A stretch of 56,197 nucleotides of DNA from positions 1 through 56,197 of the forward strand of contig NZ_JAQOSO010000019.1 of assembly GCF_030068505.1 (NCBI RefSeq). Reading direction: 5' to 3'. This document shows, piece after piece, positions 35,567 to 45,022 of the stretch; within the stretch, counting starts at the first letter, position 1; every line of letters starts with the position of its first letter. A model generated the notes under the pieces. That model saw only the letters and a list, made by a program, of their open reading frames with translations, was not told where the DNA came from and did no database searches. A program made the position numbers and the translations under genes. The stretch comes from Roseofilum capinflatum BLCC-M114. GTDB taxonomy: Bacteria; Cyanobacteriota; Cyanobacteriia; Cyanobacteriales; Desertifilaceae.

Positions 35567-35586
35567 TTGAAAAAGGAATAACTATT

Positions 35587-36300
35587 ATGTCTAAACCTTC
35601 TGTAATTACCATTAACCATCTTGACCATTATTTTGGTAAAGGTCATCTTCGCAAACAAATCTTATTTGATATTCAGCTCGAAATTAAGGCTGGTGAAATT
35701 ATCATTATGACCGGGCCTTCCGGATCGGGAAAAACCACCTTATTAACCTTAGTAGGAGGACTGCGATCGGTGCAGTCGGGAAGCGTCGAGGTTTTGGGGG
35801 AAGAATTTTGTGGCGCATCTGCGCGTAAACTGACAAGAGCCAGACGCAAACACGGTTATATTTTCCAAGCTCATAACCTGCATCAAAGCTTAACGGCGCT
35901 GCAAAACGTGCAAATGGGATTAGAAGTGCATGGAAAATGGTCATCACAGGAGATGAAAGAGCGATCGGCAGCCATGTTAGAACGGGTAGGATTAGCAGAA
36001 CATTTACACTATTACCCTGATAATTTATCCGGGGGACAAAAGCAACGGGTGGCGATCGCCCGCGCTCTGGTTAGCCATCCTCCCCTGGTGCTTGCCGATG
36101 AACCCACTGCTGCTCTAGATAGCCAGTCTGGACGTTCTGTCGTCGAGTTAATGCAAAGTTTAGCCCAGGAACAACACTGTACCATTTTGATGGTCACCCA
36201 CGATAACCGCATTTTAGATGTCGCCGATCGCATCATCCACATGGAAGATGGACAACTCTCAGAACGAGATCAAAGCAGCCAATTCAATCTTCAAAGCTAG
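35587..36300 (+). CDS. devA: DevA-like ABC transporter ATPase
   Basis: 237 residues from the ATG at 35587 (MSKPSVITINHLDHYFGKG). A full set of ABC motifs: Walker A GPSGSGKTT, Q-loop FQAHNL, signature LSGGQKQR, Walker B LVLADEPT, D-loop ALDSQSG, and switch His MVTHDNR. It powers the DevC permease. The natural start is fixed by the family N-terminus and by the repeat element that occupies the 5' extension. It converges with the minus-strand Amt fusion gene with only 26 bases between. Confidence 0.93.
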   Translation: MSKPSVITINHLDHYFGKGHLRKQILFDIQLEIKAGEIIIMTGPSGSGKTTLLTLVGGLRSVQSGSVEVLGEEFCGASARKLTRARRKHGYIFQAHNLHQSLTALQNVQMGLEVHGKWSSQEMKERSAAMLERVGLAEHLHYYPDNLSGGQKQRVAIARALVSHPPLVLADEPTAALDSQSGRSVVELMQSLAQEQHCTILMVTHDNRILDVADRIIHMEDGQLSERDQSSQFNLQS

Positions 36301-36326
36301 AGTTCAAACTGGTTTTGGCTTGATAG

Positions 36327-38837
36327 CTAGGCGATCGGTTTGCGCTTAAACACCACTAATGTAATATCATCATACATCGTGCGGGAGCCGATATAAGAAA
36401 GTACATCTTCAATCAGGCGATCGCGAACCTCTTCGGCTGACCCATGCCACACCTGAGTGATGCGATCGCAAAATCGCTCCAAACCATAATGCTTGCCCTC
36501 TGCATTTTCCGCTTCCGTAATCCCATCCGTATATAAAATTCCGCCATCTCCCGGATGTAATTGCACCAAAATTGAATCGAAAAAAGCAGACACATCCTCT
36601 TGTAACCCTAAAGGAATCCCCAAATCAATTGTATCAATACGCTCTATGGTTCCATCCACACGCACAATCAAAAACTCCTCATGTTGACCACTCAACCTGA
36701 GCTTGCCATCCGCATAATCTAAAATACTTAACGTTAAATTTTTTTCCGACTTCATCCGTTGTACATTATGATAAATCGTGCGATTTAAAATATCTAAAAA
36801 GCGCTCAGGATCGGTTTCTTGAGTTTCTAATAATGTCCGGACTGCCGTTTGCACCATAATTGACAACACCCCACTTTCCAATCCATGACCCGTCACATCG
36901 CCAATGGCAATTTTCACCCCCATATCGTGCAGTAAAACATCATAATAATCTCCACCTACTTCCGTTGCCGGTTCCATAAATCCGGCAATTTCCAAGTCTG
37001 GAATAGCCGCCAACTCTTCAACCTTGGGCAACAAAATTTGCTGCAATTTACGAGTCACATTCAACTCTGCACTCATGCGTAAATTTTCTTCTTGCAGTTG
37101 CTGATTTAGAGCCAAAATTTCTGCATTAGCTTGCGCTAAATCGGCTTCCGTTTTCTTCCGTTGCGTAATATCTCGAAACGTGCCCACATAAAACGTGCGA
37201 TGCTCTCCTAAATTCGCCTTAGTGACCGTTGCCTCTACCGGAAACTCTTCTCCATTAGAGCGTAACCCTAAAACCTCGTGCCTACCCGGTTTAACCAGCT
37301 CTCGAATTACCGTTAATCGGTCAGCTAGAGGATAATCTGGAATAGCAATTAATTGATGGATTGATAATCCCATTAACTCCGAGAGGGGATAACCAAAAAT
37401 TTTTTCTGCACTGGGATTAGCTTTAGTAATTTCTAAATTATCTAGAGTAAATGTTAAAATTCCATCACTGGCGGTATTAAACACCGCTTGAGTTTTGCTC
37501 ACGGCTTCCTCTAGAGCCGCCATCACCTGATTATAACGATGGGCAATTTGCCCCACTTCTGTAAAGGGTTCTACCGGTACGCGCAGAGCTAGATCCTGAT
37601 TATTCGCCTGCTCTTGCATGACTTGAAATAGATCGTGAATTTCTGTTTTCGCCTGATGCTCAGAAATATTTAAACCCACTTTTTCGTCAGCTAAAGAAAC
37701 TCGTAAGGAAATCAACTGATTGATGCTCCACACAATTCCATAAGTCAGACAAAACGCCCAAACTCCAGCAATAATAATTCCTAACAGTTGTACGCCAAAT
37801 TGTTCTCGAATTGTTAACCCCGTACCCAAAATTTTGGGGTCGCCAAACCAGGCAACGGCCAAGGTTCCCCAAATACCAGCTCCTCCATGAACGGCGATGG
37901 CATCAACGGCATCATCAATTTTTAAATCTTCCAGCATTTGAGCGACAATCATCATGATTCCTGCTCCGACCATGCCAATCATGACTGCTTCTAAGGTGGT
38001 GACCGCATGACAAGAGGCCGTTACAGCAACTAACCCAGCCAAAGACCCATTCATTAAGGCTTCTACCTGGGGAATTTTGCGCCGATACCAACCAATTGCT
38101 GCACCAGTCAGCATTCCCGATGAACCGGCCATTAGGGTATTGACCATAATTCCAGGTACTTGGTCATTGAGGCTTAAGGTGCTGCCTCCATTAAATCCTA
38201 GCCAGCCGAACCAGAGCAGTAGAGTCCCCAGGACAGCCAGTTGCATATTAGACCCATGAATTTTGCGGGGGTGTCCGGAATATCGAAATCGTCCGGCACG
38301 GGGGCCGACGACTAACAGAGTGGCTAAAGATACCCAGGCCCCAATGCTATGAACCACGGTCGAGCCAGCAAAATCGACAAATCCTAGATTCCCTAACCAA
38401 CCGTGGCTTTCTCCTAGGTAGAGACCATTCCAGGCCCAACAGCCAAAAATGGGATAAATTAAGCCAGAAACGAGACCCGCCACTACCAAATAGGAGACAA
38501 ATTTCATCCGTTCTGCAACTGCACCGGAAACGATGGTGGTGGAGGTGCTGCAAAACATGGTTTGAAAGAGAAAGAAAGTGGCGACGGAGGGGGTGCTAAT
38601 ATTAATAAAAAAGTTACTGGTTCCCAACCATCCGCTAGGGTTTTCTCCAAACATTAGGGCATATCCGATCGCCCAAAACAGGCTCACCGAAATCCCAAAG
38701 TCAGCTATATTTTTAACTGCAACGTTGATGCTATTTTTGGAACGGGTGAGACCAGATTCTAGACACATGAATCCGGGTTGCATCAGAAAGACAAGCCCGG
38801 AACAGACCAAAACCCAAAGAATATCAGTCAAATTCAT
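36327..38837 (-). CDS. Ammonium transporter/PAS/PP2C-SpoIIE phosphatase fusion
   Basis: 836 residues. The N-terminal Amt domain (about 1-395) has 11 membrane segments and keeps both pore histidines: VVHSIGAW (first) and DAIAVHGGAGIWG (second). A HAMP-like linker (about 410-460, VPVEPFTEVGQIAHRYNQVMAAL), a PAS domain (about 460-575), a coiled coil, and a C-terminal SpoIIE/RsbU-type PP2C (about 600-836; EVGGDYYD, IAIGDVTGHGLESG, LYTDGITEAEN, DDITLVVF) follow. The fusion looks like a receptor in which ammonium binding or conduction controls a Ser/Thr phosphatase, probably acting on an anti-sigma-antagonist (STAS) protein. No such partner gene is nearby. Confidence 0.93.
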   Translation of the reverse strand: MNLTDILWVLVCSGLVFLMQPGFMCLESGLTRSKNSINVAVKNIADFGISVSLFWAIGYALMFGENPSGWLGTSNFFINISTPSVATFFLFQTMFCSTSTTIVSGAVAERMKFVSYLVVAGLVSGLIYPIFGCWAWNGLYLGESHGWLGNLGFVDFAGSTVVHSIGAWVSLATLLVVGPRAGRFRYSGHPRKIHGSNMQLAVLGTLLLWFGWLGFNGGSTLSLNDQVPGIMVNTLMAGSSGMLTGAAIGWYRRKIPQVEALMNGSLAGLVAVTASCHAVTTLEAVMIGMVGAGIMMIVAQMLEDLKIDDAVDAIAVHGGAGIWGTLAVAWFGDPKILGTGLTIREQFGVQLLGIIIAGVWAFCLTYGIVWSINQLISLRVSLADEKVGLNISEHQAKTEIHDLFQVMQEQANNQDLALRVPVEPFTEVGQIAHRYNQVMAALEEAVSKTQAVFNTASDGILTFTLDNLEITKANPSAEKIFGYPLSELMGLSIHQLIAIPDYPLADRLTVIRELVKPGRHEVLGLRSNGEEFPVEATVTKANLGEHRTFYVGTFRDITQRKKTEADLAQANAEILALNQQLQEENLRMSAELNVTRKLQQILLPKVEELAAIPDLEIAGFMEPATEVGGDYYDVLLHDMGVKIAIGDVTGHGLESGVLSIMVQTAVRTLLETQETDPERFLDILNRTIYHNVQRMKSEKNLTLSILDYADGKLRLSGQHEEFLIVRVDGTIERIDTIDLGIPLGLQEDVSAFFDSILVQLHPGDGGILYTDGITEAENAEGKHYGLERFCDRITQVWHGSAEEVRDRLIEDVLSYIGSRTMYDDITLVVFKRKPIA

Positions 38838-39030
38838 AAAGCAGGGGGATCAGCGATCGCCCCAGGGTCAGCAGATCAGTCAATACTCAGAAAAAAGAGG
38901 GAGTGTTATTAATAGTATATTATTTTACACTATAAAAGCAATTGATTCTGCATCTACCATAAGGCTTAACCTTTAACATTTTAACATTATACAATGGAGA
39001 TCCCCCTTGTCAGATCTGTCAGGTATCACC

Positions 39031-39666
39031 ATGTCCATGTTTTTTCATGAAGAATTACATCGTACAGCAGCCGTTATGCAACGGCTGAAGGACTTTCCGA
39101 TCGCCATTTGTGGGGCGGGTGCTTTGGGGGGCAATCTGACGGAAAATCTGGCCCGAACAGGACTAACTCAAATTAAGGTGATTGATGGCGATCGCATTGA
39201 AGAGCGTAATCTCTCCACCCAACCCTATTATCAATCAGATGTGGGCGCTTATAAAGTTAAAATCCTTACTAATACTCTCTATCGCGCTCTCGGCATCAGT
39301 TTACAGAGTATCAATCAACGGTTAACCGATGACACCGTTCATAAATGCCTGAAAGGTTCCTCATTAGTCATTGATACCTTTGACAACAGTCCCAGTCGCC
39401 AAAGCGTCAAAGACTATTGCAGCAGTCATTCAATTCCCTGTCTACATATTGGATTAGCCTCAGACTATGGGGAAATTATTTGGAACGATCATTATCGCGT
39501 CCCTTCACCCGTCAATGATGATATCTGTGATTATCCCCTCGCCCGCAATTTGGTCTTACTCACGGTTGCGGTAGCCTCGGAAGCGATTTTGAGGTTTATT
39601 ACCGAGCAAAAACAGGATAGCTATACGATTACGTTTGCTGATTTTTCCATCAAACTTATGGAGTAA
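39031..39666 (+). CDS. ThiF/E1-like family protein, stand-alone
   Basis: 211 residues from the ATG at 39031 (MSMFFHEELHR); an upstream TTG is less likely. Rossmann-type ATP site GAGALGGN (about 28-35), VIDGDRIEERNLSTQ (the Asp and Arg of E1-like adenylyl sites), and VIDTFDN are kept. The CxxC zinc pairs of MoeB/ThiF are absent and the C-terminus is shortened. The family activates ubiquitin-like or other carboxylates by adenylation. No ubiquitin-like, JAB or ThiS gene is adjacent, so its partner is unknown. Confidence 0.8.
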   Translation: MSMFFHEELHRTAAVMQRLKDFPIAICGAGALGGNLTENLARTGLTQIKVIDGDRIEERNLSTQPYYQSDVGAYKVKILTNTLYRALGISLQSINQRLTDDTVHKCLKGSSLVIDTFDNSPSRQSVKDYCSSHSIPCLHIGLASDYGEIIWNDHYRVPSPVNDDICDYPLARNLVLLTVAVASEAILRFITEQKQDSYTITFADFSIKLME

Positions 39667-39904
39667 GTTTTGGAATTTTGGGGAGTGCGAGCGTCTCGCT
39701 CGCTAGAGTTAAAAACCAGTCTCGCTAGAGTTAAAAACCAGTCAGGTGGGCATTGCCCACCCTACTGGCTTGGCAAGCTTAAAACTGTAGGTTGGGTTGA
39801 ACGAAGTGAAACCCAACTTTCGTCAGACGGGTGTTGGGTTTCGTTCCTCAACCCAACCTACACTCTTACCCCCAATTTTAAGCTTGCCGGTCCACTACTT
39901 AGAT
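39667..39904. repeat. Nested inverted repeats
   Basis: In order: a GCGAGCG...CGCTCGC palindrome, a direct repeat of 22 bases (CTCGCTAGAGTTAAAAACCAGTC) at about 39697-39741, a GGTGGGC...GCCCACC palindrome (about 39743-39762), and a two-layer inverted repeat at about 39771-39893: outer arms GGCAAGCTTAAAA/TTTTAAGCTTGCC, inner arms GTAGGTTGGGTTGA.../...TCAACCCAACCTAC. No gene is supported. Confidence 0.8.
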
Positions 39905-40123
39905 TTATAGAACTTCAAAGGAATGGACTTCCAAAACCGGGCCAATCATAGCCAAGGTCATCACATCCTCGCGAATGGTTCCTTCAACCTTGACCTGAAG
40001 CCCAGATTGCTTGATCTCATCCGGAGCATCCTTGAGTTCATAGGTTGTCCCATCGGCTACTAGGGCCCAAGTGCCCGGGCCCATGGGTTTATGTTCAATC
40101 ACCCCATTAACAGTTAAACTCAT
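39905..40123 (-). CDS. Small beta-rich protein coupled to the subtilisin gene
   Basis: 72 residues from the ATG at 40123, which overlaps the stop of the upstream protease gene (ATGA). A longer frame overlapping the protease in another phase is not credible. The protein is almost all beta strand with an OB-like pattern (SLTVNGVIEHKPMG, WALVADGTTYEL, LQVKVEGTIRED, VLEVHSFEVL), perhaps DUF5818-like. No signal peptide, so it should stay in the cytoplasm. Function is unknown; the coupling suggests it serves the protease or shares its regulation. Confidence 0.75.
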   Translation of the reverse strand: MSLTVNGVIEHKPMGPGTWALVADGTTYELKDAPDEIKQSGLQVKVEGTIREDVMTLAMIGPVLEVHSFEVL

Positions 40124-41886
40124 GCGGTTTTTCCTTCTCCAGTGACGGCTAAACGAGCAAGGGCGAAGCAGAGGAGGGCGTTTACCCCTAGGAACAGTTG
40201 AGCGGGCCAACCCGATCCTAACCAGAGCATTGCCGGGTCAGTGACGGCGCTAATGCCTAGGAAACTGGCAAATCCTAAGCTTGTGCCAATGGCTAACCAT
40301 TTCCCGGAAGGATTCCCCAAGAGGGCAATCACTAGGATGAGGGGAATCAAAACACTGGCGAAAATGGGGTTGAGTAAGGGACTGCCGCTAATGACGTTAC
40401 CCCATTCGGCGATCGAGCTGCCCATCATCCGGAAGGGCCATTGGGGAACATCAAAGAAATATAATCCTCGGAGGAAGAATAGTCCGGTACTTCCGGCCAC
40501 TAAACCGGTGCTTAACGATCCGCTCCAGGCAAAGGGGAAATAGTTCCGCAGCAGCCAAGCGAGGAGATAGGAACCGAGTACCATGGCAATTTTGGGCATT
40601 AAGGCGATCGCCCCACCATCGATCCAGAAGCGAGGATTCAGATAGCCATTATCCCGCAACCACCGGAAGAAGTCTTTGAACGTAATCTGACCTTTCAGAG
40701 CCAGTTTAACGGCGGCTCCGGCATCTAATTGACCCGCGCCAAAATGATTCAGGGGGTCTTCTTCCACTGCACGAGATGATTCTTTGAGGATTTTGAGGAC
40801 ATCTTCCGGGTCTTCTACGCCCACTGATTTAATTAAAGCAGCAACTCCGGCCACATGGGGCGCGGCCATGCTGGTTCCCTGATAGCCTTCAAAGACGGCT
40901 TTTCCGGTTTGGGGATCGATGGTGTTTTGCAGAATTTTACCGGCTTCTGAACCGCCGGGAGCCGAGAGGTCTACCCCCGCGCCATAGTTGGAATAGGGAG
41001 CTTTTGCGCCAGAGGGATCGAGGGCAGAAATCCCGATCGCATGGGGATAGCGAGCGGGATAGCTGGCAGCATTCTGATTGGAGTTCCCGGCTGCTGCCAC
41101 GACGACTAAGCCTTTGTTATAGGCATAATCGATCGCTTCTTTGAGCAGAGCGCTTTCCCCTGCTCCCCCCAAACTCAGGTTAATCACATCGGCTTCATGG
41201 TCGGCAGCAAATTTAATCGCCTCGGCAATATCAGCCACCGTGCCGCCCCCGCTTGCTCCCAAGACTTTCAGGGGCATTAATTTGGCTTCATAGGCGATCC
41301 CAGCTACCCCGTAGTCATTATTGGTCGATTGGGCAATGGTTCCGGCTACATGGGTTCCATGACCGGCATCATCTTTGGCTTCGATGCGATCGTTTACAAA
41401 GTCATAGCCCTGAGCAAACTTCGTATCCTTAAGATCGGGAACTTGAGTAATTCCCGTATCAATCACCGCCACGGTTACCCCCTGGCCTTTGGTGTCATCC
41501 CAAGCGGACTCCATATTGATACTGCGGAGGTTCCACTGTTTGGCATAATCGGGATCGTTGGGGATCTCTGTGGCCTGATAAATATAGTTCGGCTCAATAC
41601 TTTCGGTATAATTTTTCAGGTCTGTAGCTTGCAATTGCTCTAACAAGAGGCGATCGCCCTCGACAATATAAACATGATCGTCAAGAGAAAATTCACTATT
41701 GAGTCGCGGAGTTGTGCCATACTCTTGATGAAGAGTTTGCACCCATTCAGGAATTTGGTTGGCCCGCTCTTCGCGAAAATCCAGGATAATCGATTGATAG
41801 GTTCCTTGGGTTGCTAATCCTTCCGAGTTGAATAGGGCAAACCCTAATGTAAAAATAAATAAGCACAGGAGTAGAAATTTTTTCAT
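40120..41886 (-). CDS. Subtilisin-like serine protease with C-terminal membrane segments
   Basis: 588 residues from the ATG at 41886 (MKKFLLL...), preferred to a GTG three codons upstream. Signal peptide (about 1-22), an inhibitor-like propeptide (about 30-100), and an S8 catalytic domain (about 115-400) with Asp in VAVIDTGI, His in GHGTHVAG, AAGNSNQ for the oxyanion hole, and Ser in GTSMAAPHVAG. After it come a linker and four to five membrane segments (about 420-585), which fix the protease at the outer face of a membrane. The triad is complete, unlike many cyanobacterial subtilase-like domains. A 72-residue gene is coupled to its 3' end. Confidence 0.95.
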   Translation of the reverse strand: MKKFLLLCLFIFTLGFALFNSEGLATQGTYQSIILDFREERANQIPEWVQTLHQEYGTTPRLNSEFSLDDHVYIVEGDRLLLEQLQATDLKNYTESIEPNYIYQATEIPNDPDYAKQWNLRSINMESAWDDTKGQGVTVAVIDTGITQVPDLKDTKFAQGYDFVNDRIEAKDDAGHGTHVAGTIAQSTNNDYGVAGIAYEAKLMPLKVLGASGGGTVADIAEAIKFAADHEADVINLSLGGAGESALLKEAIDYAYNKGLVVVAAAGNSNQNAASYPARYPHAIGISALDPSGAKAPYSNYGAGVDLSAPGGSEAGKILQNTIDPQTGKAVFEGYQGTSMAAPHVAGVAALIKSVGVEDPEDVLKILKESSRAVEEDPLNHFGAGQLDAGAAVKLALKGQITFKDFFRWLRDNGYLNPRFWIDGGAIALMPKIAMVLGSYLLAWLLRNYFPFAWSGSLSTGLVAGSTGLFFLRGLYFFDVPQWPFRMMGSSIAEWGNVISGSPLLNPIFASVLIPLILVIALLGNPSGKWLAIGTSLGFASFLGISAVTDPAMLWLGSGWPAQLFLGVNALLCFALARLAVTGEGKTA

Positions 41887-42074
41887 TGCTGACACAATCG
41901 GGATTCGGTGGTCACAGATACTTAGGAGTAGAAGTTAACTGAGAAGCTCTTATAACCATAACTCATCCCCAAGGGGATTTGGGGGGCCTGTAGCCGGATT
42001 GTTAACGATTCTTTTCAGATTGGCGATAGCGGAAAAATGGTTTCCATCTCCAGAAATCACGAACGAGAAAGATT

Positions 42075-42494
42075 ATGGAACGAGGTTTACTCTGGTTACC
42101 CTTACTGGCCGTATTTATTGGATTAACCTGGGCCGGGTGGAGGGAATACCGGAAATTACAAGTCTATGAAGATTGGGCTAAAGACTTTGAGCGCTATAAA
42201 TATGATATTTATGCGGCGTTGGGACAAAAAGGCGATCGCCTAACTTGGGGTCAACCCACGGTTTCCGGGGTGATTAACCCTCAAACTTTAGCTCTAAGTG
42301 ACCTGGAAAGCCTGCAACTGTGGGTCGATGGGGAAATAGTCAGGGATGAACCCCCCCAAGGAAAAACGGTAACCTTAGCCTTACAGTTGAAAGGACAAAA
42401 GGAACCTGTGAAAATTCCCTTCACAGATGCACAATTGGCCAGGGAATGGGGGAACTATTTAAATCAGGAGTGGTTGCAGCACAACGAGGGTTAA
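42075..42494 (+). CDS. Small membrane-anchored protein upstream of ftsQ
   Basis: 139 residues: one N-terminal membrane segment (about 5-22), then a soluble domain with a basic/aromatic start (REYRKLQVYEDWAKDFERYKYDIYAALGQKG) and a beta-rich end. I do not recognise a family; it looks like a conserved cyanobacterial type. It lies 89 bases before ftsQ on the same strand, separated by an STRR tract, and may be cotranscribed with the division genes. Confidence 0.7.
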   Translation: MERGLLWLPLLAVFIGLTWAGWREYRKLQVYEDWAKDFERYKYDIYAALGQKGDRLTWGQPTVSGVINPQTLALSDLESLQLWVDGEIVRDEPPQGKTVTLALQLKGQKEPVKIPFTDAQLAREWGNYLNQEWLQHNEG

Positions 42495-42546
42495 GAGTCC
42501 TGTGGGTAGAGGGGTAAAACCCCTTATCCCCCATTCCCCATTCCCT

Positions 42547-42578
42547 CTTGCCTTTTGCCTTTTGCCTTTTTCCTATTC
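42547..42578. repeat. STRR heptamer tract in front of ftsQ
   Basis: Tandem heptamers CTTGCCTTTTGCCTTTTGCC..., ending five bases before the ftsQ ATG. It replaces the normal ribosome-binding site position, and no Shine-Dalgarno sequence is seen. A frame that extends ftsQ through this tract (MPFAFCLFPIP) is not genuine. Confidence 0.75.
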
Positions 42579-42583
42579 CAACA

Positions 42584-43399
42584 ATGACCCTTATTCAACC
42601 GATTTCTAAACAGGAATTACTCGAACGACGCAAACAACTCCGCCAAAGGCAACGGTTGAAGGTACTACAAACCCTGTGGCAAACCGTGGCTGTTGGGGCG
42701 ATCGCCTATGGGGGAGGATGGCTGCTCACCCAACCTAACTGGGCGATCCGCGATCCCGAACAAGTAGTGATTACGGGCAATCAATTGGTGACCGCCGAAG
42801 CCTTGCGGGAGATTTTACCGATCGAGTATCCTCAATCGGTCTTTCGACTCGAACCCCATGAAATTGCCCAAACCTTAGAAGTGAATGGCCCCGTAGCGCA
42901 AGCGCGAGTCACTCGTCAGTTGTTTCCCCTGCGATTACACATTGAAGTGAAGGAGCGGTTTCCGGTGGCGATCGCCATGACCTCTCGACACAATAAAACG
43001 GTGGGTTTAATTGATGAACAAGGAATCTGGATGCCCTTGGAAAACTACACCCAATTGACCGATTTTCCTCTTCCTCCCCTGAAAGTTATGGGCCAACTTA
43101 GCCATTATCAATCCCATTGGCCCCAAGTCTATAGAGTTCTCAAGGAGTCTCCCGTTCACATTACCAAACTCAACTGGGAAGACCCTAAAAACCTAATCCT
43201 CACCACAGAATTAGGCCAAGTGCATCTAGGAACCTATACCCCCAACTTTGCTAAACAAGTACAACTGCTCGATCAGATGCGAGAGCTACATAAGCAGGTC
43301 GCTCCTGGGCAAATGAACTATATTGATCTGAGAAATCCAGACGCTCCTTCGATTGAGATCAAGTCCTCCTCAACCCCATTCAACCCTTCTCAAAATTGA
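42584..43399 (+). CDS. ftsQ: Cell division protein FtsQ
   Basis: 271 residues from the ATG at 42584 (MTLIQPISKQELLERRKQLR). A basic cytoplasmic N-terminus, one membrane segment (about 31-50), a POTRA domain (VVITGNQLVTAEALREIL, about 60-130), and a beta domain follow. FtsQ links early and late divisome proteins in the periplasm. It sits directly upstream of ftsZ, the usual cyanobacterial order. Confidence 0.92.
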   Translation: MTLIQPISKQELLERRKQLRQRQRLKVLQTLWQTVAVGAIAYGGGWLLTQPNWAIRDPEQVVITGNQLVTAEALREILPIEYPQSVFRLEPHEIAQTLEVNGPVAQARVTRQLFPLRLHIEVKERFPVAIAMTSRHNKTVGLIDEQGIWMPLENYTQLTDFPLPPLKVMGQLSHYQSHWPQVYRVLKESPVHITKLNWEDPKNLILTTELGQVHLGTYTPNFAKQVQLLDQMRELHKQVAPGQMNYIDLRNPDAPSIEIKSSSTPFNPSQN

Positions 43400-43723
43400 G
43401 AGAACTCTGACCGATGAGAGGATGAATCGGTAAATTTAGGGAAGAGTTAACGTTTTTTCTAGGGAAGTCTGATAAACTTCTGGTAACGATTCCCCCTTGA
43501 CTCGATGAGAGAACCTGAAGCTGAATATATAAACTCATGAGTAAAAGCTATGATAAGCTTCATCGGTGGTATGGTGAATCCGCCAAGTCCCTGGCTTGGC
43601 CAAGTTTGCGGGTATAAGGAGTGAGCGCTAGGGCCCATTTGTGCCAACCTGACTAGTGGTGTCAATCCTTAACCATCTTGATACTATACATTCATTGATA
43701 TTTACTGTGTAAAGCAACTGCCC
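43400..43723 (+). promoter_or_regulatory. ftsQ-ftsZ intergenic leader
   Basis: 324 bases without a gene. It contains a hairpin CCAAG(TCCCTGG)CTTGG at about 43590-43606 and an AT-rich stretch before ftsZ with TATACA at about 43685-43690 that could be a -10 element. A long leader with its own promoters is expected for a tightly regulated division gene, but I cannot mark start sites with certainty. Confidence 0.45.
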
Positions 43724-45010
43724 ATGACACCTCCCAATCAGAAGCTGGGGAATGTCCCCCTCAACTCGAATCGCGATAGTCAATCCAATGCTTCGACGGC
43801 CGTGGATTCAGGAAATCCATTTAAAAGTGCTGGAGTCTCTTCTTCTTATTCTAAAGGGCATCAACAGATGGTAAGCGATGAAGATCAATTACAAAATATT
43901 ACACCGAGTAGTGTGGCCAAAATTAAGGTGATTGGTGTCGGGGGGGGCGGCGGTAATGCGGTCAACCGGATGGTGATTAATGAGGTCTCTGGGGTAGAGT
44001 TTTGGTCAATTAATACGGATGCCCAAGCCTTGGTGAGTTCAGCCGCCCTGAATCGATTGCAAATTGGGCAGAAGTTAACTCGTGGACTGGGTGCAGGGGG
44101 CAATCCGGCGATCGGACAAAAGGCGGCAGAAGAGTCCCGTGATGAACTGGCTACGGCTCTGGAAGGTTCGGATCTGGTGTTTATTACCTCTGGTATGGGG
44201 GGTGGCACGGGAACGGGAGCCTCGGCAGTGGTAGCAGAAGTGGCGAAAGAAGTCGGGGCCCTGACGGTGGGGGTGGTGACTCGCCCGTTTACGTTTGAAG
44301 GTCGGCGGCGGATGAGTCAAGCCGAACAGGGGATTGAAGCCCTGAAAAGTCGGGTGGATACGCTGATTGTGATCCCCAATGATAAGTTGTTGTCGGTGAT
44401 TTCTGAGCAAACACCGGTACAGGAAGCGTTTAGGGTCGCTGATGATATTCTGCGTCAAGGGGTGCAGGGGATTGCGGATATTATTACGGTTCCCGGCTTG
44501 GTGAATGTGGATTTTGCCGATGTGCGAGCGGTAATGGCGGATGCGGGATCGGCCTTGATGGGTATTGGGGGTGGTTCGGGTAAGTCGAGGGCGAGGGAGG
44601 CGGCGATCGCCGCTATTTCGTCGCCCTTGCTGGAGTCTTCTATTGATGGCGCGAAAGGGGTAGTGCTGAATATTACGGGTGGGAGTGACCTCACTCTATT
44701 CGAGGTGAATGCGGCGGCTGAGGTGATTTACGAGGCGGTCGATCCCAATGCCAATATTATCTTTGGTGCGGTGATTGATGAAAAACTACAAGGGGAAATC
44801 CGGATTACGGTGATTGCTACCGGGTTTACGGGGGAAGTTTCCTCATCGGCAACAGTACAACAGCAGCGATCGAATCCCACTACCTATCAAGCGCCCTTTA
44901 CCCCTTCTCCGGCTCCAGCTCCTTCTCCGAGTCCTTCTCCTATGAGTCCTCAACCTAAAGGGTTGGATATTCCTGATTTCCTCCAACGTCGTCGTCCCCC
45001 TAGAAACTAG
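43724..45010 (+). CDS. ftsZ: Cell division GTPase FtsZ
   Basis: 428 residues. The tubulin-like GTPase forms the division ring. Visible: [15 protein letters not shown], the GTP-binding tubulin signature GGGTGTGA ([13 protein letters not shown]), the T7-loop region [12 protein letters not shown], a Pro/Ser-rich variable linker (about 385-415), and the C-terminal peptide [11 protein letters not shown] that binds partner proteins. The N-terminal extension of about 60 residues before the GTPase core is common in cyanobacterial FtsZ. Confidence 0.97.
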   Translation: MTPPNQKLGNVPLNSNRDSQSNASTAVDSGNPFKSAGVSSSYSKGHQQMVSDEDQLQNITPSSVAKIKVIGVGGGGGNAVNRMVINEVSGVEFWSINTDAQALVSSAALNRLQIGQKLTRGLGAGGNPAIGQKAAEESRDELATALEGSDLVFITSGMGGGTGTGASAVVAEVAKEVGALTVGVVTRPFTFEGRRRMSQAEQGIEALKSRVDTLIVIPNDKLLSVISEQTPVQEAFRVADDILRQGVQGIADIITVPGLVNVDFADVRAVMADAGSALMGIGGGSGKSRAREAAIAAISSPLLESSIDGAKGVVLNITGGSDLTLFEVNAAAEVIYEAVDPNANIIFGAVIDEKLQGEIRITVIATGFTGEVSSSATVQQQRSNPTTYQAPFTPSPAPAPSPSPSPMSPQPKGLDIPDFLQRRRPPRN

Positions 45011-45022
45011 GAGGAGGAGTTG

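Noticed and set aside
35386-35586. 67-codon N-terminal extension of DevA overlapping devC
   Set aside because: It translates the devC end in another frame and then a dispersed repeat; the ATG at 35587 begins the family N-terminus.
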